A stretch of DNA of 64,000 bases from Acinetobacter kanungonis. Lineage in GTDB: Bacteria; Pseudomonadota; Gammaproteobacteria; Pseudomonadales; Moraxellaceae. This document shows positions 24,678 to 33,816 of this stretch, in pieces (position 1 is the stretch's first letter; every line of letters begins with the position of its first letter). The notes beneath the pieces were generated by a model. That model was not told the origin of the DNA. It saw only the letters and a list, made by a program, of their open reading frames with translations, and made no database searches. Location of the stretch: positions 71,081-135,080 of the forward strand of contig NZ_JAACKC010000010.1 in NCBI RefSeq assembly GCF_009939195.1, given 5' to 3'. The position numbers and the translations under genes were made by a program.

Positions 24678-26842
24678 CTATTTAAGATCAATCACGACTT
24701 TTTCGAGTTCTCCTGTGAACTTAAATGGTACTTTGTAATCCCGCACAATTGGTGTACCTGTATCTTCGCCAATGTCCAGAGTTTCATCAAGGCTGACACG
24801 GACAGGCACAGTGCCATCAATGCGACCTTTGGCAACTTCCTTACCATCAACATAAATGGTGGTTGTACCGCCTTTACCCGTACCACCGCCGTCATAGACA
24901 AAATCAGCTTTTAAGGTATGTTTACCTGCCGATAATTTGTTTGGCGCCTGTACTTTAAATTTCTGATCAGGCGTGAGTGAACGTGCATAGAGGAAGGTCG
25001 GTTTGCCATCCATCAGTAAGAAGGCATTCCCCCCAAAGAATCCACCTTGGGTCATCATAATACCATTCGCACCACCTTCAGGAATCACCACATCGGCTGT
25101 GATGCTATAAGAGCGGTTCTTCATGTCTGGCGCCATACCTTCGGTAATACGCGTAGTACCTTCATAATAGGTATAAGAAGTACGTCCCACATTATGTTGT
25201 GGGCGGTTTTGTGGTTCAGCACGTTCTACATAACGGTCATCCAGTGGGAAGACTTTATTTTTCTCCGCTTCTTGCATAAACAGTTTCTGCATTGCAGCTA
25301 ATTTTTCAGGATACTGTTTCGATAAATCTTTAGATTGAGTGAAGTCCTCTTTTAAATTGTAGAGTTCCTATTTGTAGTCAAGAGGAGAGGCAGGTTTTTT
25401 GGATAACTCATTACTCCAAGGACCAATCACTGGTGTGGTGTTTGCCATCCAGCCATCATTATAAATGGCGCGGTTAGCAATAATTTCAAAGTATTGTGTT
25501 TTGTGACGTTCAGGTGCTTTAGCACTGTCAAAGGTATAGGCAAAGCTGGTGCCATTCATCGGCACTTGCTGGAAGCCATTAATGGTTTTTGGTGCAGGAA
25601 GTTTTGCAGCTTCAAGAATGGTTGGCACAATGTCGGTAATGTGGACAAATTGGCTACGAATTTGCCCAGTTTGTTTAATGCGTGCTGGCCATGACACCAC
25701 CATTGAAGTTTTGGTACCACCAAGATGCGAAGGAATTTTTTTGTCCCATTGGTATGGTGTATTCATTGCATGTGCCCAACCACGCGCAAAGTGGTTTTGC
25801 ATCCATTGACCACCAAATTCATCAATGTGATCAATCATATATTGCTTATCATTCGGAATATGGTTGGCAATTAGATTGGTTTCACTGGTCATCCCAATGC
25901 CTTCAGGGGATGGATCTTCCGCACTACTACCGTTGTCGCCTTGAATGTAGATAATCAGGGTATTATCCAGTTGTCCCATTTTGTCAATGGAATCGATCAC
26001 ACGTCCAATTTCGTAATCCGCTTCTGCAAGGGTCGCCGCATAGGCTTCCATTTCACGCGAGACCACTTTTTTCATGTCAGGGGATAGATCTGCAAATCGA
26101 CCATAAATCTCTGGGGTTGGATTCAGTACGGAATTTTGAGGAATGATCCCCATCTTTTTCTGACGTTCGAAAGTTTGTTTACGGAGTTCATCCCAACCCA
26201 TATCAAACTTGCCCTTAAACTTGTCTAACCATTTCTTGGAGGCATGGTGTGGGGCGTGCGCACTCCCTGGCGTGTAATAAGCAAAGAATGGTTTGTCGGG
26301 ATTGACGGCTTTTTGCATTTGAATCCATTTAATTGCGTGGTCGGCCAAGTCCTCATTTAAAATATAGGAGTCTTCCTTACCTAAGTATGGATCAAGCGCT
26401 TTGGTGCCTTCAAAGAGTGCGGGTCGGAATTGATGTGCATCTGCACCCAAGAATCCATAGAAATATTCAAAGCCTAAGCCCGTTGGCCACAGTTGGAAAG
26501 GTCCCGCAGGTGTGGTTTGCCAGTCGGGTACATTGTGGTTTTTACCAAACCAAGAAGTTCCATAACCGTTGTCAGTCAAGATTTCCCCAATGGTGCCTAC
26601 GCTTTTCGACATTAAGCTGTGATAACCAGGATAAGGGGTGGACAGCTCCATAATAATCCCCGTCGCACCAACGTGATGGTTACGCCCTGTAATGAGCGCA
26701 GCACGAGATGGGGAGCTGAGGGCGGTAGTATAGAAGTTGTTAAATTTCAGACCATTTTTCGCAAGTCGATCATAGGTCGGTGTGGGAATGGCACCACCAA
26801 AGGTTTGAGTCGCACCAAATTTTGTCTGGTTAAACCCAAGTC
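24678..26842 (-). pseudogene. Arylsulfatase gene, 5'-truncated and interrupted by an in-frame amber codon
   Basis: One reading frame runs from the junction near 26842 to the stop at 24678, interrupted only by TAG at 25368-25370. Either side is continuous sulfatase: before it ELSKKPASPLDYK, after it ELYNLKEDFTQSKDL. Sulfatases usually have a WELYNL-type sequence here, so TGG to TAG is the likely change. The remaining part keeps the formylglycine motif as SSPSRAALITGR (Ser-type), the DNGSSAEDP metal loop region, and a C-terminal beta domain with GGFFGGNAFLLMDGKPTFLY and KGRIDGTVPVRVSLDETLDIGEDTG. About 40 N-terminal residues with the first metal-binding Asp pair are missing. It would have hydrolysed sulfate esters. 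It is likely inactive. Confidence 0.9.
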
Positions 26843-27645
26843 GTATGCATATGTTCACACATTTACGTCCTGAGCATCGTTATTTAGCCGCAAAAGCCAC
26901 CTCTGAAGAAGATCTGTACGGTAGCGGCATGATTGAGCATGACATGCAAGTCGGTCATGTGCTGGATGAAATGAAAAAGATGGGGGTGTTGGATAACACC
27001 ATCATTGTATATACCACCGACAATGGTCCTGAACACAGTGCCAAAAACCATGGCGGAACTACACCTTTCCGTGGCGAGAAGATGACGACTTATGAAGGGG
27101 GCGTGCGCGTTCCAATGATGATTCGTTGGCCTGGACACATTCCTGCTGGCCAAGTCAAAACGGGGATTCAAGCCAATATGGATCTGTTCACCACGTTGGC
27201 AACTGTAGCAGGTAATTCCAATGTCGTGGAGGATATGAAAACCAACCGTAAGCAATTCATTGATGGTGTGAATAACCTAGATTACTGGACAGGTAAGTCG
27301 GCTGAAAGTAAGCGTAATAATTTCCTGTATTACCATGAGTCTACGCTGCGTGCAGTTCGAATTAACCAGTGGAAGATTCACTTAGAAACCAGTGAAAACT
27401 ATTATGACGGTTATCAAAAGCAGAAGATTCCATTGATTTTCAACCTGCGTCAGGACCCATATGAGTCATTTGATAGCACCACAGATCGCTCTGAAATTAC
27501 CCAGCAAAAATTATGGTTGGGTGAACCTGTAGAAGCCTTGCTTGGGGAGCATGTGAAGTCATTGATGGATTACCCGCCTGTACAAAAAGCCACCACGCTA
27601 GATTTCAGTAAATTGGTTGAAAATTTACTGTCACAAAAGAAATAA
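26842..27645 (+). pseudogene. Second arylsulfatase, C-terminal fragment only
   Basis: An open frame that starts abruptly with RMHMFTHLRPEHRYLAAKATSEEDLYGSGMIEHD, an internal part of the sulfatase fold. It continues with GVLDNTIIVYTTDNGPEHSAKNHGGTTPFRGEKMTTYEGGVRVPMMIRWPGHIPAG, the DNG metal-site loop and the substrate-pocket block, then the C-terminal subdomain to the stop at 27645. The catalytic Cys/Ser motif and N-terminal half are absent. It is joined head to head with the minus-strand sulfatase at about 26838-26845. No ribosome site precedes the first ATG (26845). This is a remnant rather than a gene. Confidence 0.88.
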
Positions 27646-27667
27646 AATAGATTTGACGAAATGCATA

Positions 27668-27694
27668 CAGTCCAGTTCGCTGGGCTGTTTTTTT
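27668..27694 (+). terminator. Rho-independent terminator after the plus-strand sulfatase remnant
   Basis: Stem CAGTCCAG / CTGGGCTG (one wobble) closed by a TTCG tetraloop and followed by seven T. Confidence 0.85.
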
Positions 27695-27824
27695 ATTGAT
27701 ATACAATGCTTTTTCCAAATCAAACGGATTTAATGAACGGGGGAATATGCGTTTTTTGATTGAGCGCGAGCGTTAAATTCGTTAAGGTAAAAACATAGAA
27801 AAGAATAAAGAAATGGAGATGAAT

Positions 27825-28469
27825 ATGTTAGTACTCGAAGAAGTATTTAAAAATAAAAAAGCAGAACATTCCGATGCTTTTAATCTACGACTCCATCGTG
27901 GGATTAGTTGGTTCAAGAAAGCGATGCTGTTGGATGAAGATCTCGATTTAAAATTTATTAGTTTGTGGATTGCCTTTAATGCCATTTATGCGCGTGAAGG
28001 TGCTGTGCTGCAACCGCAGCAGGGGGTGAAACAGTTTTTAGGCTGGCTAAGCCAGTTGGATCGTGAACATAAAATTGACTATGTGCTGGGACATAAATGC
28101 AAGCAAACCATTCAGGTCTTTCTAGATAATCCTTATATTTATCAGGGTTTTTGGGATTATCACAATCATAAAATCAGTCAGGCATCGTGGAAAACCGAGT
28201 TTGAAGCCGAGCAGCGTGTGGTGCATCAGGCCTTGCAGGGCAGAAAAATTACAGAGATCTTGGCTTTTCTGTTCGCCCGTTTAAATACCTTGCGCAATCA
28301 GATTTTGCAGGGTGGTGTGACTTATAACAGTGTCGTGAACCGCCGCTATATTGCGGATGGTTGTAATATTTTGTCGAGCCTGATTCCAATTTTTATGTAT
28401 ATCTTGCTGGAAAATGCCGAACTGTTAGATACGGACAAACCGTTCTATCCAGTGATGCAAGTCTCTTGA
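27825..28469 (+). CDS. HEPN-domain protein (Apea-like) with altered catalytic motif
   Basis: A 214-residue, mostly helical protein. The N-terminal block (HRGISWFKKAMLLDEDLDLKFISLWIAFNAIYARE) and the C-terminal RLNTLRNQILQGGVTYNSVVNRRYIADGCNIL are the conserved elements of a HEPN-like family. In that family the second block normally reads RNxxxHGG, giving the R-x4-H ribonuclease signature; here His is Gln (codon CAG). GGAG lies 6 nt before the ATG at 27825, so I prefer it to the two in-frame ATGs just upstream (27813, 27819). No partner nucleotidyltransferase is adjacent. Function unknown; an RNase or a structural role are options. Confidence 0.75.
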   Translation: MLVLEEVFKNKKAEHSDAFNLRLHRGISWFKKAMLLDEDLDLKFISLWIAFNAIYAREGAVLQPQQGVKQFLGWLSQLDREHKIDYVLGHKCKQTIQVFLDNPYIYQGFWDYHNHKISQASWKTEFEAEQRVVHQALQGRKITEILAFLFARLNTLRNQILQGGVTYNSVVNRRYIADGCNILSSLIPIFMYILLENAELLDTDKPFYPVMQVS

Positions 28470-28535
28470 TTCATTTTAGATTTTTGCCCTATAGCTGAAT
28501 GTAAGGCGATAGGGCAAGGTAATCTTAATGTAAAA

Positions 28536-29738
28536 CTAAATAGGCTTATGTGGACTCAGCGGTTTGTTGTAGCTGAGTAAATCAATCAATGCAAAAATCG
28601 CTGCACCAAGCACCAGCAAGATTCCCACTAGACAGCTCATGTTCCATCCACCATGATGCCAAGCATAGACTCCCAATGCAGAACCACAGGCACCGCCAAT
28701 AAAATACATGGTCATATAAATCGAGTTAATCCGCGATTTCGCATCGGGACGAATACGGAAAATAATGTTCTGATTGCTGCTATGTACTACGGCTAAGCCT
28801 AAGTTAATCAGACCGTAGCCAATAATATAATTCAACAGATGCTGCCCACCTAAGTATAGGAAGTACCAACTGATTGCCATGATGGCACAACCTGTCCACG
28901 TCAGTACTGTGGTATAGCCCCGATCTGCCAATTTCCCGACATATTGTGTCGAAAGCGCACCGAAAACCCCAATCAGCGGGATGACGCCGACCAGTACATC
29001 AGGCAATTGATAGGTTTCTGACGTAAGTAACAGCGCAATGGTGGAAAATAAAATACTCATGGCGGCAAAAACAAAACCGCCAATCAACGAACGTAACACC
29101 AAGCGGCGTTCTTGCTTAAGTAATTGCCCCATGGACTGAAATACTTGCGGATAGCTCATCTTGAACGACATTACATAAGGCAAGCGAGATTGGAGTAAAA
29201 AAGCCAAAATCAAAATCGAGATGCCGCTTAAGATGTAAATCAGTTTCCAGTGGAACAAATTGGACAGTAAACCCGCCAAACTGGTTGAAAGCAGTAAACC
29301 GACCAATAAGCCACTCATTAAAAAACCAATCACTTCGCCTGTTTTCTCAGGCTTAACCGCCATGGTTGCCAAAGGAATCAGCACCTGAGCCGCCACAGAA
29401 AACAGCCCGACAATACTGGTCCCGAGCCACAGCATGGGTAAGTTGACCGCAAAGGCACAGATAAACAAACCAATTGCCGCCAGAAACATCAGCAGCGGAA
29501 TAAATTTGGTTTTATTCACCATATCGCCAATCGGAACAATTAACAGTAGCCCCAGTGCATAGGACACTTGGGCAAAGGTCACGGTTAAGGCAACTTGAGA
29601 TTCGGGAACATGAAAATACTGTTGAATCGAATGAATCAAAGGCTGGCAGTAGTAGTTGGCACCAGCACAAAGACCGCAAGCCACAGCCATAAGCCATAGC
29701 AATGGTTTGTCTTGGCTAATATCACGAGGAGAATTCAT
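28536..29738 (-). CDS. MFS transporter, drug/multidrug efflux type, in a SoxR-controlled operon
   Basis: A 400-residue membrane protein with 12 predicted helices. The N-terminal part (LMAVACGLCAGANYYCQPLIHSIQQYFHVPESQVALTVTFAQVSYALGLLLIVPIGDMVNKTKFI) carries the MFS loop 2-3 motif in the form GDMVNKTK. It resembles YnfM/YgaY-like exporters. AAGGA precedes the ATG. It starts 21 bp after the ridA-like gene and so belongs to the same operon behind the SoxR-type promoter at 30214-30244. Export of redox-cycling or aromatic compounds is a reasonable inference from that control. Confidence 0.88.
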   Translation of the reverse strand: MNSPRDISQDKPLLWLMAVACGLCAGANYYCQPLIHSIQQYFHVPESQVALTVTFAQVSYALGLLLIVPIGDMVNKTKFIPLLMFLAAIGLFICAFAVNLPMLWLGTSIVGLFSVAAQVLIPLATMAVKPEKTGEVIGFLMSGLLVGLLLSTSLAGLLSNLFHWKLIYILSGISILILAFLLQSRLPYVMSFKMSYPQVFQSMGQLLKQERRLVLRSLIGGFVFAAMSILFSTIALLLTSETYQLPDVLVGVIPLIGVFGALSTQYVGKLADRGYTTVLTWTGCAIMAISWYFLYLGGQHLLNYIIGYGLINLGLAVVHSSNQNIIFRIRPDAKSRINSIYMTMYFIGGACGSALGVYAWHHGGWNMSCLVGILLVLGAAIFALIDLLSYNKPLSPHKPI

Positions 29739-29759
29739 AAAGTTCCTTGGCTTGTTCGG

Positions 29760-30182
29760 TTAATTGCAATAAGCGGTTGCTTCAATTTCTATCAGCATCC
29801 CTGATAAGGCAAGACACGGAACAGGAATCAGTGTGCAGGCAGGAAAATCATGTTGTTTCCAGCGCTTTTGTATTTCCTGAATTAAAAACTGATGCTTCTT
29901 GGGGCTATGATCAACCACCAGAATTCTTAAAACTGCAATATCTAAAACAGAAGCATGCGCATGTTGAAGGGCTTGAGTGAGATTTTCAAAAGCTTGATGC
30001 GTTTGCTCTGCGAAATCTTTAGATAAATGTCCTCGTTGGCTTTCACCACCTTGTCCTGAAATATGAAGTATACGTGAAAAGTGCTGAACTTCAGCCATGT
30101 GACTATAGGCAAAAGGACGTGGATTATAAAGTGTTTTGGGGTTAATCAATTGAAATGCCGCTGCTGCGCTAGCCTGTTGCAT
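29760..30182 (-). CDS. RidA/YjgF family protein lacking the catalytic arginine
   Basis: A 140-residue member of the YjgF/YER057c/UK114 family. The conserved core is present (ILHISGQGG; FENLTQALQHAHASVLDIAVLRILVVD; LSGMLIEIEATAYC). In true RidA enamine/imine deaminases the motif PAR(S/T) carries the essential Arg105; here it reads PACTLIPV with Cys116. It therefore belongs to an Arg-less Rid subfamily whose activity is unknown. The start is the ATG at 30182 with AGGAC 6 nt upstream. It is the first gene behind the SoxR-type promoter, and the MFS exporter follows 21 bp later. Confidence 0.88.
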   Translation of the reverse strand: MQQASAAAAFQLINPKTLYNPRPFAYSHMAEVQHFSRILHISGQGGESQRGHLSKDFAEQTHQAFENLTQALQHAHASVLDIAVLRILVVDHSPKKHQFLIQEIQKRWKQHDFPACTLIPVPCLALSGMLIEIEATAYCN

Positions 30183-30213
30183 AAAAAGTCCTGTGTGCTT
30201 TTGAATTTTTGCT

Positions 30214-30244
30214 AGTATCAAAGCTCAAGTTAACTTGAGGTCAA
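30214..30244 (-). promoter_or_regulatory. SoxR-dependent promoter with SoxR box
   Basis: On the minus strand: -35 TTGACC (30239-30244), a 19-bp spacer, and -10 GATACT (30214-30219). The spacer contains the perfect palindrome CTCAAGTTAACTTGAG (30224-30239), which matches the known E. coli soxS SoxR site. A 19-bp spacer is the known signature of MerR-family activated promoters, where the bound regulator untwists DNA. It points at ridA-like and the MFS gene; the predicted leader is about 25 nt. The same palindrome lies just upstream of soxR, so autoregulation is likely. Confidence 0.93.
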
Positions 30245-30249
30245 GACCT

Positions 30250-30783
30250 GTGTCTGAAATTTCACAACCTGCTTCAATGACGCAACTCTGGTTAAGCATT
30301 GGCGACTTGGCAAAGCGCAGCGATGTCAGCGTTGCCACTTTACGTTTTTATGAAGAAAAAGAATTGATCTGGAGTACCCGCACCGCAGGCAATCAGCGTC
30401 GTTATCAACGTTCCATGTTAAGACGGGTCGCAATTATTAAGGCGGCACAGCTGGTGGGTATTTCATTGCAACAGGTGAAACTTGCTTTTGCGGATTTGCC
30501 CAAACAGGGTAATGCGACCAAGCAAGATTGGCAGCAGATGTCGAAAAACTGGCAAGCTCAGTTAGATCAGCAGATTGTGCGTTTATTGCAGCTACGCCAA
30601 CAACTGGACTGGTGCATCGGTTGTGGGTGTTTATCCCTCGAGCAATGCCCTTTGCGTAATCCGAATGATGTCTTTGCTGAAACTTCGGCAGGTGCGCATT
30701 TTCAGCAGTTACTTATGCAAATTCATCCAGAGCATGGCGAGTTATCGCTTCGTAGCAAAGACGAAACCACTGAGTCTAAATAA
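30250..30783 (+). CDS. soxR: Redox-sensitive transcriptional activator SoxR
   Basis: A 177-residue MerR-family protein. It has the N-terminal helix-turn-helix (SIGDLAKRSDVSVATLRFYEEKELIWSTRTAGNQRRYQRSMLRRVAIIKAAQLVGISLQQVK), a dimerisation helix, and the [2Fe-2S] cysteines Cys122, Cys125, Cys127 and Cys133 in CIGCGCLSLEQCPLRNP. This is the exact SoxR signature; oxidation by redox-cycling compounds activates it. I choose the GTG at 30250 because GAGG lies 9 nt upstream, within the SoxR palindrome; ATG 30277 lacks a ribosome site. It is divergent from its probable target operon. Confidence 0.95.
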   Translation: MSEISQPASMTQLWLSIGDLAKRSDVSVATLRFYEEKELIWSTRTAGNQRRYQRSMLRRVAIIKAAQLVGISLQQVKLAFADLPKQGNATKQDWQQMSKNWQAQLDQQIVRLLQLRQQLDWCIGCGCLSLEQCPLRNPNDVFAETSAGAHFQQLLMQIHPEHGELSLRSKDETTESK

Positions 30784-30810
30784 GTGAGATCTCATGTGGC
30801 GCCATCCTGC

Positions 30811-31737
30811 TTATTTGGCTAATTTCTTTTTGGATAAGGTAATCATCATAACCCCGACAATGTTGAGTGCGCAGCCGACCCATTGCCAGAAATTCAGATG
30901 TTCATTTAAGAACGCCACTGCCAATAAAATGGTCAGGATAGGACCAATTGAGGCAATCATGGCAGATTGAGCCGCCCCCAAGCGTTCAATACTCTGCATT
31001 AACAAAACGGTAGGGACGACCGTCACAAAGAAGCCCAAAGCCAAGCCATACCAAAGTACGGCATGAGGCAGTTGTTGAATCAACAATATTGGGTGAGGCG
31101 TGACCCAGAAAAATTGTACCAGTGTGCCTATACAAGCCGTGCTGAGCGCCAGTCCGGTAAAATTCCAAGAACCAAATTTTTGAATCAAGGGTGGGGTGAG
31201 TAAGAGATATGCAGCGAAGGCAATTGCACTGGCAAACACAAAGCTGGCACCTAACCAAAAATGTTCTTGTACAGGTGCATTTTGCTGTTCTTGTAGCATC
31301 ACCACGACCGTGCCACCATAACTGAGCAGGATGGCAATCACACTTTTAAGAGACAGTTTTTGGCGATACAGAACACATGATGCCAAGACCGTTAGGGTTG
31401 GATAGAGAAATAAAATGATCCGTTCCAAAGAAGCACTGATATACATCAGCCCTAAAAAGTCGAGCCAACTGGCAAAGTAATAGCCCATTAAACCCGCGGT
31501 CATCAGTAGCGCCCAATCTTTCGCTTGCAAGCCTTTGCTTTTTTCCCGATTCAACCAGCAAATCAGCAAAAAGAAAGGTAAGGCAGATGCCATCCGAATG
31601 GCCATCAGTAAAGTGGCATCCACCAAAGGAGAGAGAGCATAAGCTTGTTTAATGAAAATGGCTTTGCTGCTAAACAAGAATGCCGCGCCAATCGCGAATA
31701 AACTGCCGAGCTGGGTACGAGATAAAGAAAAATTCAT
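30811..31737 (-). CDS. DMT superfamily transporter (EamA family)
   Basis: A 308-residue inner-membrane protein with ten hydrophobic segments in two EamA repeats (about 15-145 and 160-300). Features include GSLFAIGAAFLFSSKAIFIKQAY at the start and LGAAQSAMIASIGPILTILLAVAFLNEHLNFWQWVGCALNIVGVMMI near the end, the conserved EamA block. The substrate is not predictable; members export amino acids and other small metabolites. It converges with soxR, 27 bp away. Confidence 0.9.
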   Translation of the reverse strand: MNFSLSRTQLGSLFAIGAAFLFSSKAIFIKQAYALSPLVDATLLMAIRMASALPFFLLICWLNREKSKGLQAKDWALLMTAGLMGYYFASWLDFLGLMYISASLERIILFLYPTLTVLASCVLYRQKLSLKSVIAILLSYGGTVVVMLQEQQNAPVQEHFWLGASFVFASAIAFAAYLLLTPPLIQKFGSWNFTGLALSTACIGTLVQFFWVTPHPILLIQQLPHAVLWYGLALGFFVTVVPTVLLMQSIERLGAAQSAMIASIGPILTILLAVAFLNEHLNFWQWVGCALNIVGVMMITLSKKKLAK

Positions 31738-32677
31738 GAAAATAGGACTGTGTAAGCACTAGCAAGCTAGGGTTGATGCTCAGTATAGGTGCTGGTTTAA
31801 AAAGTTAAAAATGCAAAAAAATGATAGATATGCATACTATTTGGAATAATAAATTTAACAATATATAGAATTAATTTATTTAAATGCTTTGTTGCATAAA
31901 ACTAATCGATTGATAAATATTAACTTAATGAAATAGTCGTGTGTATTCTAAGTACAGGAGTGTCAACGGTTTAGCGCTTTAAGTGCAAAGATTTCCTCTA
32001 CCGCTCTTGAATGATAAACGACCTAAAATAGTGCAAAATATGACAAGTGAAACATATTGCATCATCAGACTAAATGATTTGAAAATTATTTTTAATTAAA
32101 TTTCCTGCTTTATAAGACTTTTGTGGGATTTCATCTGCGTGTCTTTAAATCATCTTAAGCTCAGCTTGAAACGGTTTTTTTTAGGTATTTTAGGGATTGC
32201 TTTAAAGACAGAAAATAGGCTGATGTTCGGTCAATCCAATTTCGAAAGAATGCTTTATAAATTGTCAGATCAGTCAATTTTGCGCATAAAAAAGCAAGAA
32301 TTGCTTAAATTGTGTAGAACAGGGATGAATCTGAAGAGGGATGCTCAAAGGCTGAATTCTGTCAAAAATACCAGTAGCTCAAATCACCCACATAGCATTC
32401 AGCCTGAAACAGGGCGTGAAGGAGGCTAAAAATGAGAAAAATAGCCGAATTGTATGCTTATGCAGCAGATCTGGGTGTTAGGCAAAACTGATGAATGATA
32501 TATCGTACGATTATATTTATGAATCATCAGTTCAAAATATGGGTATTTATTAAATAAATATTGGGTGGTAATTTAAAAAAGTTCAATTAGAATCCAAAAA
32601 TTCAACAAGAACACATCCTGGGGGAACATCGTTTTTAACGGTGTTTGCTAGAGAAAAATTTAGCTTGAGGAATGCTC
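31738..32677. other. Long intergenic region upstream of the pnt operon
   Basis: About 940 bp with no convincing long gene. A TTG-started 102-codon frame at 32121-32429 has atypical composition and is not supported. The region ends with a well-placed ribosome site and a 19-codon ORF (32432-32491), then a 9-bp inverted repeat AACTGATGA / TCATCAGTT (32486-32532) with TCGTACGA in its loop. These, and the pntA promoter, are the only structured elements I see. Confidence 0.5.
32432..32491 (+). CDS. Possible 19-residue leader peptide upstream of pntA
   Basis: AAGGAGG is followed 6 nt later by an ATG opening MRKIAELYAYAADLGVRQN and a TGA. The ribosome site is among the strongest in the window. The stop codon overlaps the left arm of a 9-bp inverted repeat, an arrangement that could let translation influence RNA folding. 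It could equally be the first codons of a decayed gene. Confidence 0.35.
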   Translation: MRKIAELYAYAADLGVRQN

Positions 32678-33805
32678 ATGCAAATCGGAATCCCAACCGA
32701 AACTGTCGTCGGTGAACATCGCGTAGCTGCTACGCCTGAGACAGTCAAGAAGTTGATCAACGCTGGTCATACTGTGGTCATTCAACGTGGCGCGGGTGTT
32801 AATGCTGCGTACATTGACAGTGCTTATGAACAAGTTGGTGCCAAAATTACAGAAGATGCCTATACCGGCAGTCAACTGATTTTGAAAGTCCGTGCCCCAA
32901 AGGGTGAGGAAATTCAAAAATTGGCAGCAAACACCACCGTAGTGGCAATGTTTGACCCGTACCGTAACACCGAGCTTGATCAATTTGCATCACAACAAGT
33001 GTCTGCATTTGCATTAGAGCTGTTGCCACGTACTTTGTCTCGTGCGCAAAACATGGACGTGTTGTCTTCTCAAGCCAACCTTGCAGGTTATAAGTCTGTA
33101 CTTTTGGCTGCGGCAGAATATCAACGTATGTTCCCAATGTTAATGACGGCTGCAGGTACTGTTAAGCCTGCACGTGTTGTGATCATGGGTGTGGGTGTGG
33201 CAGGTCTGCAAGCCATTGCTACGGCAAAACGTCTAGGTGCAGTGGTTGAAGCTACAGATTTACGTCCAACTGCAAAAGACCAAGTGGAATCTTTGGGTGG
33301 TAAGTGGTTAGACGTGCCAATGTCTGAAGAAGAGCAACAACGTGCAGCAGATGCCGCGAAAAACGGTTATGGATGGATGCCAGGTGAGCAATACATCAAA
33401 GACCAAGCGGCAATCGTGGACAAAGCGGTATCGAATGCAGATATCGTAATTACCACGGCATTGTTACCAGGTCGTGATGCACCACGTTTAATCAAGGCTG
33501 AAACCGTTGCCAAGATGAAACCGGGTTCAGTCATTCTAGACATGGCGGTGGAAACAGGCGGTAACGTTGAAGGTTCACAATGTGGTACGACCGTTACGAC
33601 GAGTAATGGTGTGAAGATTTTGGGTATTCCAAATATTCCATCGACCGTGTCTACCGAAGCATCTGCACTGTATGCACGTAACGTTTTTAATTTTGTCGAA
33701 ACATTATTTGATAAGGACAAAAACTTTGTCTTGAATCAAGAAGATGAAATTCAAAAAGCCCTAATGGTCACTCATGGCGGTCAAGTACTGCTGAAGCGTG
33801 GTTAA
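32678..33805 (+). CDS. pntA: NAD(P) transhydrogenase subunit alpha, soluble domain I
   Basis: A 375-residue NAD(H)-binding component of proton-translocating transhydrogenase (NADH + NADP+ to NAD+ + NADPH, driven by the proton gradient). [36 protein letters not shown] is the alanine dehydrogenase/PntA N-terminal signature; [31 protein letters not shown] is the dinucleotide fold. The membrane helices of a full E. coli PntA are absent and are encoded by the next gene, so this is the split, three-subunit type. GAGG lies 7 nt before the ATG at 32678. Confidence 0.95.
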   Translation: MQIGIPTETVVGEHRVAATPETVKKLINAGHTVVIQRGAGVNAAYIDSAYEQVGAKITEDAYTGSQLILKVRAPKGEEIQKLAANTTVVAMFDPYRNTELDQFASQQVSAFALELLPRTLSRAQNMDVLSSQANLAGYKSVLLAAAEYQRMFPMLMTAAGTVKPARVVIMGVGVAGLQAIATAKRLGAVVEATDLRPTAKDQVESLGGKWLDVPMSEEEQQRAADAAKNGYGWMPGEQYIKDQAAIVDKAVSNADIVITTALLPGRDAPRLIKAETVAKMKPGSVILDMAVETGGNVEGSQCGTTVTTSNGVKILGIPNIPSTVSTEASALYARNVFNFVETLFDKDKNFVLNQEDEIQKALMVTHGGQVLLKRG

Positions 33806-33816
33806 GGAGATTTCTC

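Noticed and set aside
32121..32429. 102-codon plus-strand ORF upstream of pntA
   Set aside because: TTG start without a ribosome site and no recognisable sequence; the real signal in this stretch is the ribosome site at its end.
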